From Pseudomonadota bacterium (GTDB lineage: Bacteria > Pseudomonadota > Gammaproteobacteria > Burkholderiales > Ferrovaceae), in the NCBI GenBank assembly GCA_021805725.1, contig JAJZEH010000107.1:1-6278 (forward strand): a DNA stretch of 6,278 bases, read 5' to 3'. The notes below the pieces were generated by a model, which did not search any database, had not been told where the DNA came from, and saw only the letters and a list, made by a program, of their open reading frames with translations. Below, in pieces: positions 1 to 6,255 of this stretch. A program made the translations under genes and the position numbers. How positions within the stretch are numbered: the stretch's first letter is position 1; every line of letters starts with the position of its first letter.

Positions 1-440
1 AGGATCGTGGCCAGGATCGCAAACACGAAAATCCACCACGGCTCCCTTCCCGGAATCGGGAAAAAAAACCAGGCGGTCAGCACCACCACCGACCCTACCA
101 GCACGCCGCGCACCACCGCGGCCAGCACGTAGGCCCAGTAGAATTCCCAGTGGGATAGCGGGGTGAGCAAAACAAACACGAGGTTGCCCGTCACCTTGGA
201 CTGGACCAGGCTGGAGGAACTGTTGGCAAAGGCATTCTGCAGCATCGACATCATGGCCAACCCCGGGACGAGGAATGCCGCATACGAAACACCCGGATAG
301 ATCTCCGCATGGTCGGCCATCACATGGGAAAACACCAGGAGATAGAGCAGGGTGGAGATGAGGGGGGCCAGAACGGTCTGCAATGACACCTTCCAGAAGC
401 GCAACACTTCCTTGAAAAATAATGTCAGGAATCCGCGCAT
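1..440 (-). CDS. yadH: ABC-2 type transporter permease, YadH-like (3' end cut off by the window)
   Basis: This is the membrane half of an ABC-2 type exporter. I translated it by hand from the ATG at 440-438; it stays open to the left edge, giving about 146 residues, a little over half of a usual ~255-residue YadH. It begins MRGFLTLFFKEVLRFWK, a short amphipathic N-terminal stretch. A first membrane helix follows (about residues 19-38), then a periplasmic-type loop and a conserved segment, AFLVPGLAMMSMLQNAFANS (about 54-73), closely like the IVPGLIMMSVITNAYAN region I remember in E. coli YadH. Two more hydrophobic stretches lie at about 103-128 and 136 onward. The start lies 3 bp after the yadG stop (TAGTCCATG on the minus strand) with only a weak GGGG ribosome site 8 nt upstream, so translation is probably coupled to yadG. 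The substrate is unknown. Family assignment is firm; the orthologous name is a good inference. Confidence 0.88.
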   Translation of the reverse strand, partial: MRGFLTLFFKEVLRFWKVSLQTVLAPLISTLLYLLVFSHVMADHAEIYPGVSYAAFLVPGLAMMSMLQNAFANSSSSLVQSKVTGNLVFVLLTPLSHWEFYWAYVLAAVVRGVLVGSVVVLTAWFFFPIPGREPWWIFVFAILATI

Positions 441-443
441 GGA

Positions 444-1184
444 CTAAGCCCCGACCTTGCGTTCGCTGTCCTGCATGATCGCCACGAAGACGTCTTCCAG
501 GCTACCCAGGGCGCGCGACTGCAACAGGTGCTGCGTGGTATCCAGTGCCACCACCTGGCCCTGCTTGAGAATGGCTACGCGCCGACAGAGTGACTCGGCT
601 TCTTCCAGATAGTGCGTCGTCAGCAAAATCGTATGGCCTTCGCGATTCAGGCGCTGGATGAATTTCCAGAGACTTTGCCGCAATTCCACATCCACCCCGG
701 CCGTGGGTTCGTCCAGCACGATGACCGGGGGCCTGTGCACCAGCGCCTGGGCGATGAGCACCCGCCGCTTCATGCCCCCCGAAAGGGTGCGCATGTTGGC
801 ATGGGCCTTGTCGGCAAGTTGCAGGTTGCACAGGATGTCATCGATCCAGTCGTCGTTGTGCTTCAGGCCAAAGTAACCCGATTGAATTTCCAGGGTTTCG
901 CGCACGGTAAAGAAGGGATCAAACACCAGCTCCTGGGGTACGACGCCCAGATTTCGGCGCGCCTGCTGGTAATCGCGAACCACGTCAAAGCCCATGACCT
1001 TGAGCGTGCCCGCGTCTGCCACCGACAATCCGGCCAGCAGATTGATGAGCGTGGTTTTTCCGGCGCCGTTGGGGCCCAGCAGGGCAAAGAAATCGCCCGC
1101 CTCCACGGTCAGGTCCACTGACTTCAGGGCATGTACAGTTCCAAAACGCTTGTCAGCGCCATGAATTTCGATGGCAGCAGTCAT
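444..1184 (-). CDS. yadG: ABC transporter ATP-binding protein, YadG-like, with an unusually short C-terminal region
   Basis: This is the cytoplasmic ATPase that would power YadH. The 246-residue product carries a complete ABC set: Walker A GPNGAGKT (37-44), Q-loop VPQE (Q84), signature LSGGMKRR (134-141), Walker B VIVLDEP (154-160, catalytic E159) and switch histidine H191 in TTHYLEEAE. The FFALLGPNGAGK and LDEPTAGVDVELR stretches match the YadG branch of ABC-2 ATPases. E. coli YadG and the betaproteobacterial homologues I remember are about 308 residues. Here the protein passes almost directly from GQVVALDTTQHLLQ to LEDVFVAIM, so about 60 residues normally between these blocks are absent, while the final block is kept. 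The ATG at 1184 is 20 bp after mlaB and lacks a good Shine-Dalgarno, but no better in-frame start exists. The ATPase core is intact, so activity is expected. Which lipid or polymer it handles is not shown. Confidence 0.93.
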   Translation of the reverse strand: MTAAIEIHGADKRFGTVHALKSVDLTVEAGDFFALLGPNGAGKTTLINLLAGLSVADAGTLKVMGFDVVRDYQQARRNLGVVPQELVFDPFFTVRETLEIQSGYFGLKHNDDWIDDILCNLQLADKAHANMRTLSGGMKRRVLIAQALVHRPPVIVLDEPTAGVDVELRQSLWKFIQRLNREGHTILLTTHYLEEAESLCRRVAILKQGQVVALDTTQHLLQSRALGSLEDVFVAIMQDSERKVGA

Positions 1185-1204
1185 ACCGGGGACATCAGAA
1201 TGCT

Positions 1205-1498
1205 TCAGTCGGGAATCGCATGGTTATCGAGCAGAAAAGAGACGCCATAGAGTTCAGCCAGAACGCGCAAATTATCAGGAATGCCCTCAAAAATGACCGT
1301 GCGCCCTGCGGCCTCGGCATCGCGCCGCCATTGCAGCATGAGCGCAAGCGCCGATGAATCGATATCGGTTATCCCCGAAAAATCCACGGTGACATCCCCG
1401 CTGGCAACGCCGGATTTGGCCTCATTGAGCACAGTGGTAGCAGAGTCCATGACGAGCGGCCCTGACAACACAAGCCTGCGCCCCTCCAGCTTGATCAT
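1205..1498 (-). CDS. mlaB: MlaB, STAS-domain subunit of the MlaFEDB lipid transporter
   Basis: This small cytoplasmic STAS-domain protein (97 residues, the usual MlaB size) is known in E. coli to bind MlaF and stabilise the ATPase. The sequence shows an N-terminal beta segment (LEGRRLVLSGPLVMDSA), a central VDFSGITDIDSSALALML block (about 38-55) and a closing IPDNLRVLAELYGVSFLL helix-strand. The central block is the STAS phosphoacceptor-like loop: D45, D47, S48 and S49 sit where E. coli MlaB carries its functionally important threonine, by my recollection. Its ATG overlaps the mlaC stop in an ATGA (1495-1498), and no strong ribosome site precedes it, so translation is probably coupled to mlaC. 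STAS domains alone are generic (anti-sigma antagonists look similar); the position directly after mlaC makes MlaB the clear call. Confidence 0.9.
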   Translation of the reverse strand: MIKLEGRRLVLSGPLVMDSATTVLNEAKSGVASGDVTVDFSGITDIDSSALALMLQWRRDAEAAGRTVIFEGIPDNLRVLAELYGVSFLLDNHAIPD

Positions 1499-2112
1499 CG
1501 CTTGTCTGCCAGCTTGCGCTTGTCATCCAGGGCCTTGATGAGCCCATCGATCCCGTTGCGCCGCACGACATCGGAGAATTCGCTGCGGTAATTGGTGACG
1601 AGACTCACGCCATCCACCCGGATGTCGTAAACCTTCCAGCCATCGCCCGTTTTTTCCATGCTGTAATCGATGGGAACGGTCTGCCCTCCGGAGGGCACAA
1701 TGGCCGTGTGTACCACGGCCTCTGTTCCGCCGTTTTGATTATCGGTGCCCTTGACCTGCACAACCTGGTCCTTGTATTGCGACAGGGAAGTGGCGTAGGT
1801 TCGAACCAGCAAATCCCTGAATTCATCCACCAACTGTTTTTGTTGCTCCGCCGAGGCCTGATTCCAGTTTCTTCCCACGGCCAGTCGGGTCATGCGGGTG
1901 AAATCAAAATGCGGCAACACCTTCTGATCGATCAGTGCATACGCCTTGCTGCGATCCCCAGACTGGATACTCTTGTCGGCCTTGATAGAGGCGATGACCT
2001 CATCGGCAGTCTTGCGAATAACCTCGTCCGGTGCAACGTCGGCACCCAATGCATTCAAACCCGTCAGCAGCACCAGTCCTGCAATGCCAGCGCCTTTCCA
2101 AATCGCGTTCAC
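1495..2112 (-). CDS. mlaC: MlaC, periplasmic phospholipid-binding shuttle (Ttg2D family)
   Basis: MlaC carries a phospholipid through the periplasm between the outer-membrane MlaA complex and MlaD at the inner membrane. The 205-residue product has a Sec signal peptide: K6, a hydrophobic core (about 7-19) and a likely cleavage near residue 23 or 24 (ALG-A-D). The mature part carries the family pattern: DEVIRKTADEVIASI helix, VLPHFDFTRMTRLAVGRNW (about 65-83), a RTYATSLSQY helix, and the hallmark C-terminal run GWKVYDIRVDGVSLVTNYRS (158-177) followed by DVVRRNGIDGLI. Length is close to E. coli MlaC (about 211). The start codon is GTG at 2112-2110, overlapping the mlaD stop as GTGA; a G-rich site, AAGGGGG at 2120-2126, lies 7 nt upstream. 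No other start would keep the signal peptide. In many betaproteobacteria I recall mlaA preceding this gene; here mlaD does. Confidence 0.95.
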   Translation of the reverse strand: MNAIWKGAGIAGLVLLTGLNALGADVAPDEVIRKTADEVIASIKADKSIQSGDRSKAYALIDQKVLPHFDFTRMTRLAVGRNWNQASAEQQKQLVDEFRDLLVRTYATSLSQYKDQVVQVKGTDNQNGGTEAVVHTAIVPSGGQTVPIDYSMEKTGDGWKVYDIRVDGVSLVTNYRSEFSDVVRRNGIDGLIKALDDKRKLADKR

Positions 2113-2591
2113 TTCTGTGCCCCCTTGTCAGCCCCGCCATCCTGGGCCTTGTTGAACAAAAACTGTCCGATCAGTCGCTCCAAAACCACCGCGCCCTGAA
2201 CCAGCTTGATCTCATCGCCGTCTTTCAGCATCTTGTCATCGCCACCAGCATCCAGGCCAATGTACTGCTCACCCAGAATGCCGGAGGTCAGGACCGAAGC
2301 GGATGTGTCTTTGGGGAAGTGGTACTTCGAGTCGATGGCCATCTTGACTTCGGCATTGTAGTGCACCGGATCAAAGCTGACAGAAGTCACCCGCCCCACC
2401 AGCACCCCCGCGCTGCGAACGGGTGCGCGTTCCTTGAGTTGTCCAATGTTGTCAAAATGTGCAATCACGGTATATGTGCTGCCACTCCCTCCCGCACTCA
2501 GATTCCCCACCTTGAACCCCAGCATCAGGAAGGAAAAAAATCCCAGCAGAACGAAAATACCCACCCATAAATTCAATGTGCTGCGCGCCAT
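2109..2591 (-). CDS. mlaD: MlaD, MCE-domain substrate-binding subunit of the Mla transporter
   Basis: MlaD is anchored in the inner membrane and forms a hexameric ring that passes lipid between MlaC and MlaE. I place the start at the ATG at 2591-2589 (MARSTLNLWVG, 160 residues), not the in-frame ATG three codons upstream at 2600. AAAGGA (2600-2605) lies 8 nt before the 2591 start but would abut the upstream one, and the chosen ATG overlaps the mlaE stop as TGATG. Numbering from this start: one uncleaved membrane helix (about 9-27), a single MCE domain (about 39-117) with FDNIGQLKERAPVRSAGVLVG and the LTSGILGEQYIGL signature (101-113), then the LKDGDEI strand and a C-terminal VLERLIGQFLF helix (136-146) that in E. 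coli lines the pore. I105 and L106 occupy the hydrophobic pore-loop position (leucine pair in E. coli). The tail after the helix is short, about 20 residues less overall than E. coli MlaD. Confidence 0.95.
   Translation of the reverse strand: MARSTLNLWVGIFVLLGFFSFLMLGFKVGNLSAGGSGSTYTVIAHFDNIGQLKERAPVRSAGVLVGRVTSVSFDPVHYNAEVKMAIDSKYHFPKDTSASVLTSGILGEQYIGLDAGGDDKMLKDGDEIKLVQGAVVLERLIGQFLFNKAQDGGADKGAQK
2120..2126 (-). promoter_or_regulatory. G-rich ribosome binding site for the mlaC GTG start
   Basis: AAGGGGG on the minus strand is 7 nt before the GTG at 2112-2110. It is a partial Shine-Dalgarno match at good spacing and supports the GTG as the start of mlaC. Confidence 0.55.
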
Positions 2592-3391
2592 CAGTTCCAT
2601 CCTTTCAGCATAAATGCAGTCAATACCAGATCCAACGCCAGAATCGCCAGCGACGAGCTCACCACGGTCCGGGTTGTTGCCCCAGAAACGCCCTCAGCCG
2701 TAGGCGGGGCCTCAAACCCTTCAAATGTGGCGATGGCAGAAACAGCGATCCCAAACACCAGGCTTTTGATGATCCCGTTGACGATGTCGTGACGAAAGTC
2801 CACCGCAGCCTGCATCTGCGACCAGAAGGCCCCATCATCCACGCCAATCAGCACCACCGCAACCAGATACCCGCCTATGATCCCCATGGCACTAAATAGC
2901 ATTGCCAACAGGGGCATGGAGATCACCCCGCCCCAAAAGCGCGGGGCAACGACCCGGGCAATCGGGTTGATGGCCATCATTTCCATGGCCGACAGCTGCT
3001 CCGTAGCCTTCATCAGGCCGATTTCTGCTGTAATGGCAGAACCGGCCCGACTGGCAAACAGCAGTGCTGCCACCACGGGGCCCAGCTCACGCACCAGGGA
3101 CAAGGCCACCAGGACGCCCACGCTCTGCTCGGAACCATAGTTTTGCAGCGTTTCATGTCCCTGCAGTCCCAAAACCATCCCGACGAACAATCCTGAAACC
3201 AGGATGATGATAAGGGACTGGACGCCGGCATAGAAAATTTCGCGAATGACGAGATCAAAGCGCCGGAAACTGGTGGCCGAATGCATCACCGTCAGTCCCA
3301 GGAAAAGCGCCGCGGCCCCAACCCGCTCGACGATCCGCAGCGTTTTGTCTCCAACCAGCCTGATGCCACGCAAGGTTGCTTCCAGTGCCAT
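2591..3391 (-). CDS. mlaE: MlaE, permease subunit of the Mla phospholipid transporter
   Basis: MlaE is the integral inner-membrane core of MlaFEDB; two copies hold a phospholipid in an outward-facing cavity beneath the MlaD ring. The 266-residue product has an N-terminal amphipathic interfacial region (about 1-50), then hydrophobic segments at about 56-78, 90-114, 152-183, 205-223 and 243-262. Diagnostic blocks are SLVRELGPVVAALLFASRAG (98-117), directly followed by SAITAEIGLMKATEQLSAME (118-137), which includes the coupling-helix region contacting MlaF. Near the C-terminus are PPTAEGVSGATTRTVVSSSL (229-248) and LDLVLTAFM, all very close to E. coli MlaE. The ATG lies 4 bp after the mlaF stop, with the best ribosome site in the window, AAGGAGG at 3401-3407, 9 nt upstream. 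The stop overlaps the mlaD start by one base. Confidence 0.96.
   Translation of the reverse strand: MALEATLRGIRLVGDKTLRIVERVGAAALFLGLTVMHSATSFRRFDLVIREIFYAGVQSLIIILVSGLFVGMVLGLQGHETLQNYGSEQSVGVLVALSLVRELGPVVAALLFASRAGSAITAEIGLMKATEQLSAMEMMAINPIARVVAPRFWGGVISMPLLAMLFSAMGIIGGYLVAVVLIGVDDGAFWSQMQAAVDFRHDIVNGIIKSLVFGIAVSAIATFEGFEAPPTAEGVSGATTRTVVSSSLAILALDLVLTAFMLKGWN
2600..2605 (-). promoter_or_regulatory. Ribosome binding site that fixes the mlaD start
   Basis: AAAGGA on the minus strand lies 8 nt before the ATG at 2591-2589. The alternative in-frame ATG at 2600-2598 overlaps the end of this element, so it could not use it. This supports a 160-residue MlaD. Confidence 0.7.
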
Positions 3392-3395
3392 GTTG

Positions 3396-4196
3396 TCAGA
3401 CCTCCTTCAACCCAAGATCGTCGGACATGGTCCGCGAGGGGTAGTGAAAAGGCATTGGGCCATCGGCCTCGCCCCATATGAACTGATGGACAAACGGCAG
3501 GGTGGAGGCACGAATCTGATCGGGCGTGCCTTGCGCAACAATGACCCCTTCCGACACAAAATAAACATAATCAACAATTTTCAGGGACTCCTGGACATCG
3601 TGGGTGACCAGCACCGAAGTGGCGCCGAGCGCGTCATTGAGCCGTCGTATCAACTGACCGATGACCCCCAGGGAAATGGGGTCGAGCCCCGCAAAGGGTT
3701 CGTCGTACAGGATCAGCTCGGGATCGAGTGCCGTGGCTCGTGCCAACGCCACCCTGCGCGCCATCCCCCCCGACATTTCGGAAGGCATCAGGGACTGCAC
3801 CCCGCGCAGGCCCACCGCGTTGAGTTTCATCAGCGTGAGGTCGTGGATGACGCTTTCAGGCAAACGCGTATGTTCACGCATCTGAAAAGCCACGTTGTCA
3901 TAGACCGAAAGGTCCGTAAAGAGGGCCCCAAACTGAAACAGCATGCCCAGGCGTCGACGCAGCGCGTACAGCTCGTTCTGATTCATGTCGTTGAGGCGTT
4001 GTCCTGCCACCGTAACCGAGCCATCGCGCGCCTGCAACTGCCCCCCAATGAGTCGCAGCAGCGTGGTCTTTCCACAACCGCTCAACCCCATGATGGCCAC
4101 GAGGCTTCCTTTCGGGACCGTCAGGTTGATGCCCTTGAGGACCAGGCGACTGCCATAGCCAAAATTCAGATTGGAGATTTCAACCAGATTTGTCAC
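3396..4196 (-). CDS. mlaF: MlaF, ATP-binding subunit of the Mla phospholipid transporter
   Basis: This cytoplasmic ATPase drives lipid movement through MlaE. The 266 residues contain Walker A GLSGCGKTT (37-45, K43), Q-loop in MLFQFGALFTD (Q88), signature MSGGMARR (141-148), Walker B LILYDEP (161-167, E166) and switch H199 in VTHD. The phrases GALFTDLSVYDNVAF, MKLNAVGLRGV and the C-terminal FIWGEADGPMPFHYP are specific to MlaF rather than generic importers; in E. coli the C-terminal extension reaches over the partner MlaF and is where MlaB-linked stability matters. The start is GTG at 4196-4194: it is the first usable codon after the antiporter, and the LVEIS segment lines up with LVDMR near the start of E. 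coli MlaF. No clear Shine-Dalgarno precedes it, which is odd for the first gene of the operon; an exact start a few codons off cannot be fully excluded. Confidence 0.96.
   Translation of the reverse strand: MTNLVEISNLNFGYGSRLVLKGINLTVPKGSLVAIMGLSGCGKTTLLRLIGGQLQARDGSVTVAGQRLNDMNQNELYALRRRLGMLFQFGALFTDLSVYDNVAFQMREHTRLPESVIHDLTLMKLNAVGLRGVQSLMPSEMSGGMARRVALARATALDPELILYDEPFAGLDPISLGVIGQLIRRLNDALGATSVLVTHDVQESLKIVDYVYFVSEGVIVAQGTPDQIRASTLPFVHQFIWGEADGPMPFHYPSRTMSDDLGLKEV
3401..3407 (-). promoter_or_regulatory. Strong ribosome binding site for mlaE
   Basis: AAGGAGG on the minus strand lies inside the last codons of mlaF, 9 nt before the mlaE ATG. It is the only near-consensus Shine-Dalgarno that I noticed at a gene start in the window, suggesting that MlaE translation is initiated independently rather than only by coupling to mlaF. 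Confidence 0.8.
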
Positions 4197-4267
4197 AAAG
4201 ATGACACAACGTGCCCCAGGTTCAAACCGCGTATGTTAAACCACAGACGGCTTGCTGGCGAATCCGG
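4197..4267. other. 71-bp spacer between the antiporter gene and mlaF
   Basis: This is the largest gap in the window. I see no stem-loop followed by a T-run on the minus strand, so no intrinsic terminator after the antiporter. On the minus strand a weak extended -10-like sequence, TGGTTTAAC, is present around 4234-4243, without a convincing -35. The spacer could hold the start of an mla transcript, or the mla genes could be read through from the antiporter promoter. No good ribosome site lies next to the mlaF GTG. Confidence 0.35.
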
Positions 4268-6238
4268 TTAACCCTGCAACAATCGCGTCTCGGCCTGAGC
4301 CAGCGATTCTGGCGTACCCAGCAGGACCACCACGTCCATCGGAATGATCCGGGTGTTCGCGCTGGGACGCAGGCCTCGTATGCCATGGCGGCGAATAGCC
4401 GTGACCTCGACCCCCAGTCTTTCGAGCATCAATTCTTCCAGTAATTTGCCATTGGCATAGGCGCCATCCCCAACAACAACGGAATGCATTCTGGGCTGCG
4501 AATGCTCGGCATTCTCCTCTGGCTCGTCGGTAATGCCCCGAAAAAACCCCCGCATCAGGTGATATCTCTCGGAGCGCACCTGGCGGATGCGCTTGAGCAC
4601 GCGCGCCAGCGGCACGCCAAGCTCGAGCATGGCGTGGGACGCCAGCATCAATGATCCCTCGAGTATTTCCGGCACGACCTCGGCTGCGCCGGCATCCTTC
4701 AGCCGATCGAGGTCGGTATCGTCAAAGGTCCGCACGATGACGGGCAAACCTGGTTCCAGTTCCCGAGCATGATTGATGATGGCCAGAGAAACGGGGGTGT
4801 CGGCAAAAGTCACGACGATCGCCGCGGCACGATGAAGTCCTGCGGCAATCAACACTTCGCGCCGACCCGCATCTCCAAATACCACCGATTCACCGGCGGT
4901 GGCCGCGGCGCGAACGCGTTGCGGATCCATGTCCAGTGCAATCACGGGCAGGCCTTCCTGTTCCAGAAACCGGGACAGGTTTTGGCCACTGCGCCCATAA
5001 CCGCACACGATGACATGGCGTTGTACCCCGTAGCTGCGGGCAGAAAGTTCGTGCAGCGCGAGCGAGCGCAGGGTCCATTCGCTTTCGCAACAATACATCA
5101 CGATCCGGTCGCTCATCATGATGATGAGCGGAGACAGCAACATGGAGATGACCATTGCCGCCAGGACGATCTGCAAGGATGCGCCCGGCAACAAGTGCAA
5201 GCCATCGGCCTGTGCCAGCAACACGAACCCAAACTCACCGGCAGGCGCAATGGCCAGCGCCGTACGCAATGCCACTGAATCCAGATCGCCAAAAATCCGC
5301 CCCAGTCCGTAGGCGATGACGAGTTTGAGCGCCAATAACCCTACAAGGATGGCCAACACCCAGGGCAACTTTGTCCACACCACCGATAGGTCGAGCAGCG
5401 TGCCGATGGTAATGAAAAACAACCCGATCAGTACGTCCCTGAAGGGTTTGATGTAATCCTCGACCTGGTAGCGATAATCGGTTTCTGAAATCAGCACCCC
5501 GGAAATAAATGCGCCCAATGCCAAGGACAGGCCGGCCCGCTGCGTCAGCCACGCCATGGCCAGGGTCACCAGAAGCACATTGAGCACGAAAACTTCTGAC
5601 GATTTCTGGCGCGCCACCCAGCCAAACCACCTGTCCATCCACTTCTTCCCAAAGCCCAGCAGCAAAGCAAGGACCAGAGCCGCTTTGAGTGCGCCTATCA
5701 TCAGGGTATTGACCAGCGCTCCCTGGTTTTCGGCCAAAGCAGGAATCAGGATCAGCAGGGGGACCACTGCCAGGTCCTGAAACAGCAACACACCCATGAT
5801 GCGTTGACCATGGAGCGATTTGAGCTCGAGGCGCTCGGTCAGCAGACGCGACATGATGGCTGTCGAAGACAGGGACAGCGCCCCGGCCAGCGCGATACTG
5901 CTCTGCCAGTTGAGACCGGACACATAGGAAAGACCGAAGCAGGCCGTCAAGGTGACAGCCATCTGTGCTCCGCCCAGCCCGAAAACCGTGCGTCGCATGG
6001 CATATAGCTGGGCCAGGCTGAATTCAAGCCCGACGGTAAACATCAGGAAGATCACCCCAAACTCTGCAAGACCGCGCGTGGCTTCATCCGGAGGAATCAA
6101 ACCGGTGGCGTGAGGCCCGATCACAATGCCCGCCAGCAAGTATCCCAACAGGGCTGGAAGCCCCATGCGCCTGAACAGGGATACCGCCAAAATGGCGGCC
6201 AACAGCAAAATCAGGACGAGTTCGAGCGTATCGTTCAT
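4268..6238 (-). CDS. CPA2 (Kef-type) monovalent cation:proton antiporter with C-terminal RCK_N and RCK_C domains
   Basis: This inner-membrane antiporter exchanges K+ (or Na+) for H+, with a cytoplasmic gating domain. In 656 residues the order is: CPA2 membrane domain (about 1-385, roughly 12-13 helices), RCK_N/TrkA-N (about 407-525), a linker (about 550-583) and RCK_C/TrkA-C (about 584-655). Family signs include LPALLGYLLAGIVIGPHATG (27-46), SLSSTAIMSRLL (122-133), LLFQDLAVVP with Q154-D155, and APAGEFGFVL (331-340). The RCK_N has the nucleotide-binding GYGRSG (413-418) and an acidic LDMDP (435-439). E. coli KefB and KefC, about 600-620 residues, lack the RCK_C half, so this is nearer the YbaL-like or betaproteobacterial KefB type. 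Their regulatory HALE motif is YQVE here (257-260). The ATG at 6238 gives the expected first helix; its GAGGG ribosome-like site is only 1 nt away. No KefF/KefG-type oxidoreductase accompanies it. Ion specificity and glutathione control are unproven, so I leave the symbol empty. Confidence 0.93.
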   Translation of the reverse strand: MNDTLELVLILLLAAILAVSLFRRMGLPALLGYLLAGIVIGPHATGLIPPDEATRGLAEFGVIFLMFTVGLEFSLAQLYAMRRTVFGLGGAQMAVTLTACFGLSYVSGLNWQSSIALAGALSLSSTAIMSRLLTERLELKSLHGQRIMGVLLFQDLAVVPLLILIPALAENQGALVNTLMIGALKAALVLALLLGFGKKWMDRWFGWVARQKSSEVFVLNVLLVTLAMAWLTQRAGLSLALGAFISGVLISETDYRYQVEDYIKPFRDVLIGLFFITIGTLLDLSVVWTKLPWVLAILVGLLALKLVIAYGLGRIFGDLDSVALRTALAIAPAGEFGFVLLAQADGLHLLPGASLQIVLAAMVISMLLSPLIIMMSDRIVMYCCESEWTLRSLALHELSARSYGVQRHVIVCGYGRSGQNLSRFLEQEGLPVIALDMDPQRVRAAATAGESVVFGDAGRREVLIAAGLHRAAAIVVTFADTPVSLAIINHARELEPGLPVIVRTFDDTDLDRLKDAGAAEVVPEILEGSLMLASHAMLELGVPLARVLKRIRQVRSERYHLMRGFFRGITDEPEENAEHSQPRMHSVVVGDGAYANGKLLEELMLERLGVEVTAIRRHGIRGLRPSANTRIIPMDVVVLLGTPESLAQAETRLLQG

Positions 6239-6243
6239 GCCCT

Positions 6244-6255
6244 CAAGTATAATTG
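6244..6255. promoter_or_regulatory. Near-palindromic TATA element with overlapping -10 boxes on both strands
   Basis: The 12-mer CAAGTATAATTG is symmetric at 10 of 12 positions. On the plus strand it contains a perfect -10 consensus TATAAT (6248-6253), pointing at the gene starting at 6262. On the minus strand it contains TATACT (6251-6246, five of six matches), pointing at the antiporter. I see no convincing -35 at 16-18 bp on either strand and no TGn extension. The predicted transcription starts (about 6260 and about 6239) nearly touch the two start codons. Single -10 matches are common by chance, so this is a candidate only. Confidence 0.45.

Noticed and set aside
612..1121. A 169-codon plus-strand open frame opposite yadG
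   Set aside because: It lies wholly antisense to a gene with a full set of ABC motifs, and its translation is low-complexity His/Gln/Arg-rich with no recognisable domain, typical of an antisense shadow in GC-rich DNA.
1181..1195. A four-codon mini-frame (MSPV, stop) between mlaB and yadG whose TGA overlaps the yadG ATG
   Set aside because: The ATGA overlap could in principle couple translation into yadG, but the mini-frame has no ribosome site and frames this short are common by chance.
4197..4267. Possible intrinsic terminator between the antiporter and mlaF
   Set aside because: I looked for a GC-rich hairpin with a T-run on the minus strand and found none.
3246..4271. A 341-codon plus-strand open frame covering mlaF and the end of mlaE
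   Set aside because: It is long, but antisense to two strongly conserved genes. The predicted protein is rich in Arg, His and Gln with no family resemblance, and it lacks a clear ribosome site.
4769..5278. A 169-codon plus-strand open frame opposite the antiporter gene
   Set aside because: Antisense to the RCK and last membrane segments of the antiporter; composition is that of an antisense shadow.
5235..5642. A 135-codon minus-strand frame inside the antiporter gene
   Set aside because: It is another frame of the same strand through conserved membrane helices, with no independent start signal and no domain.
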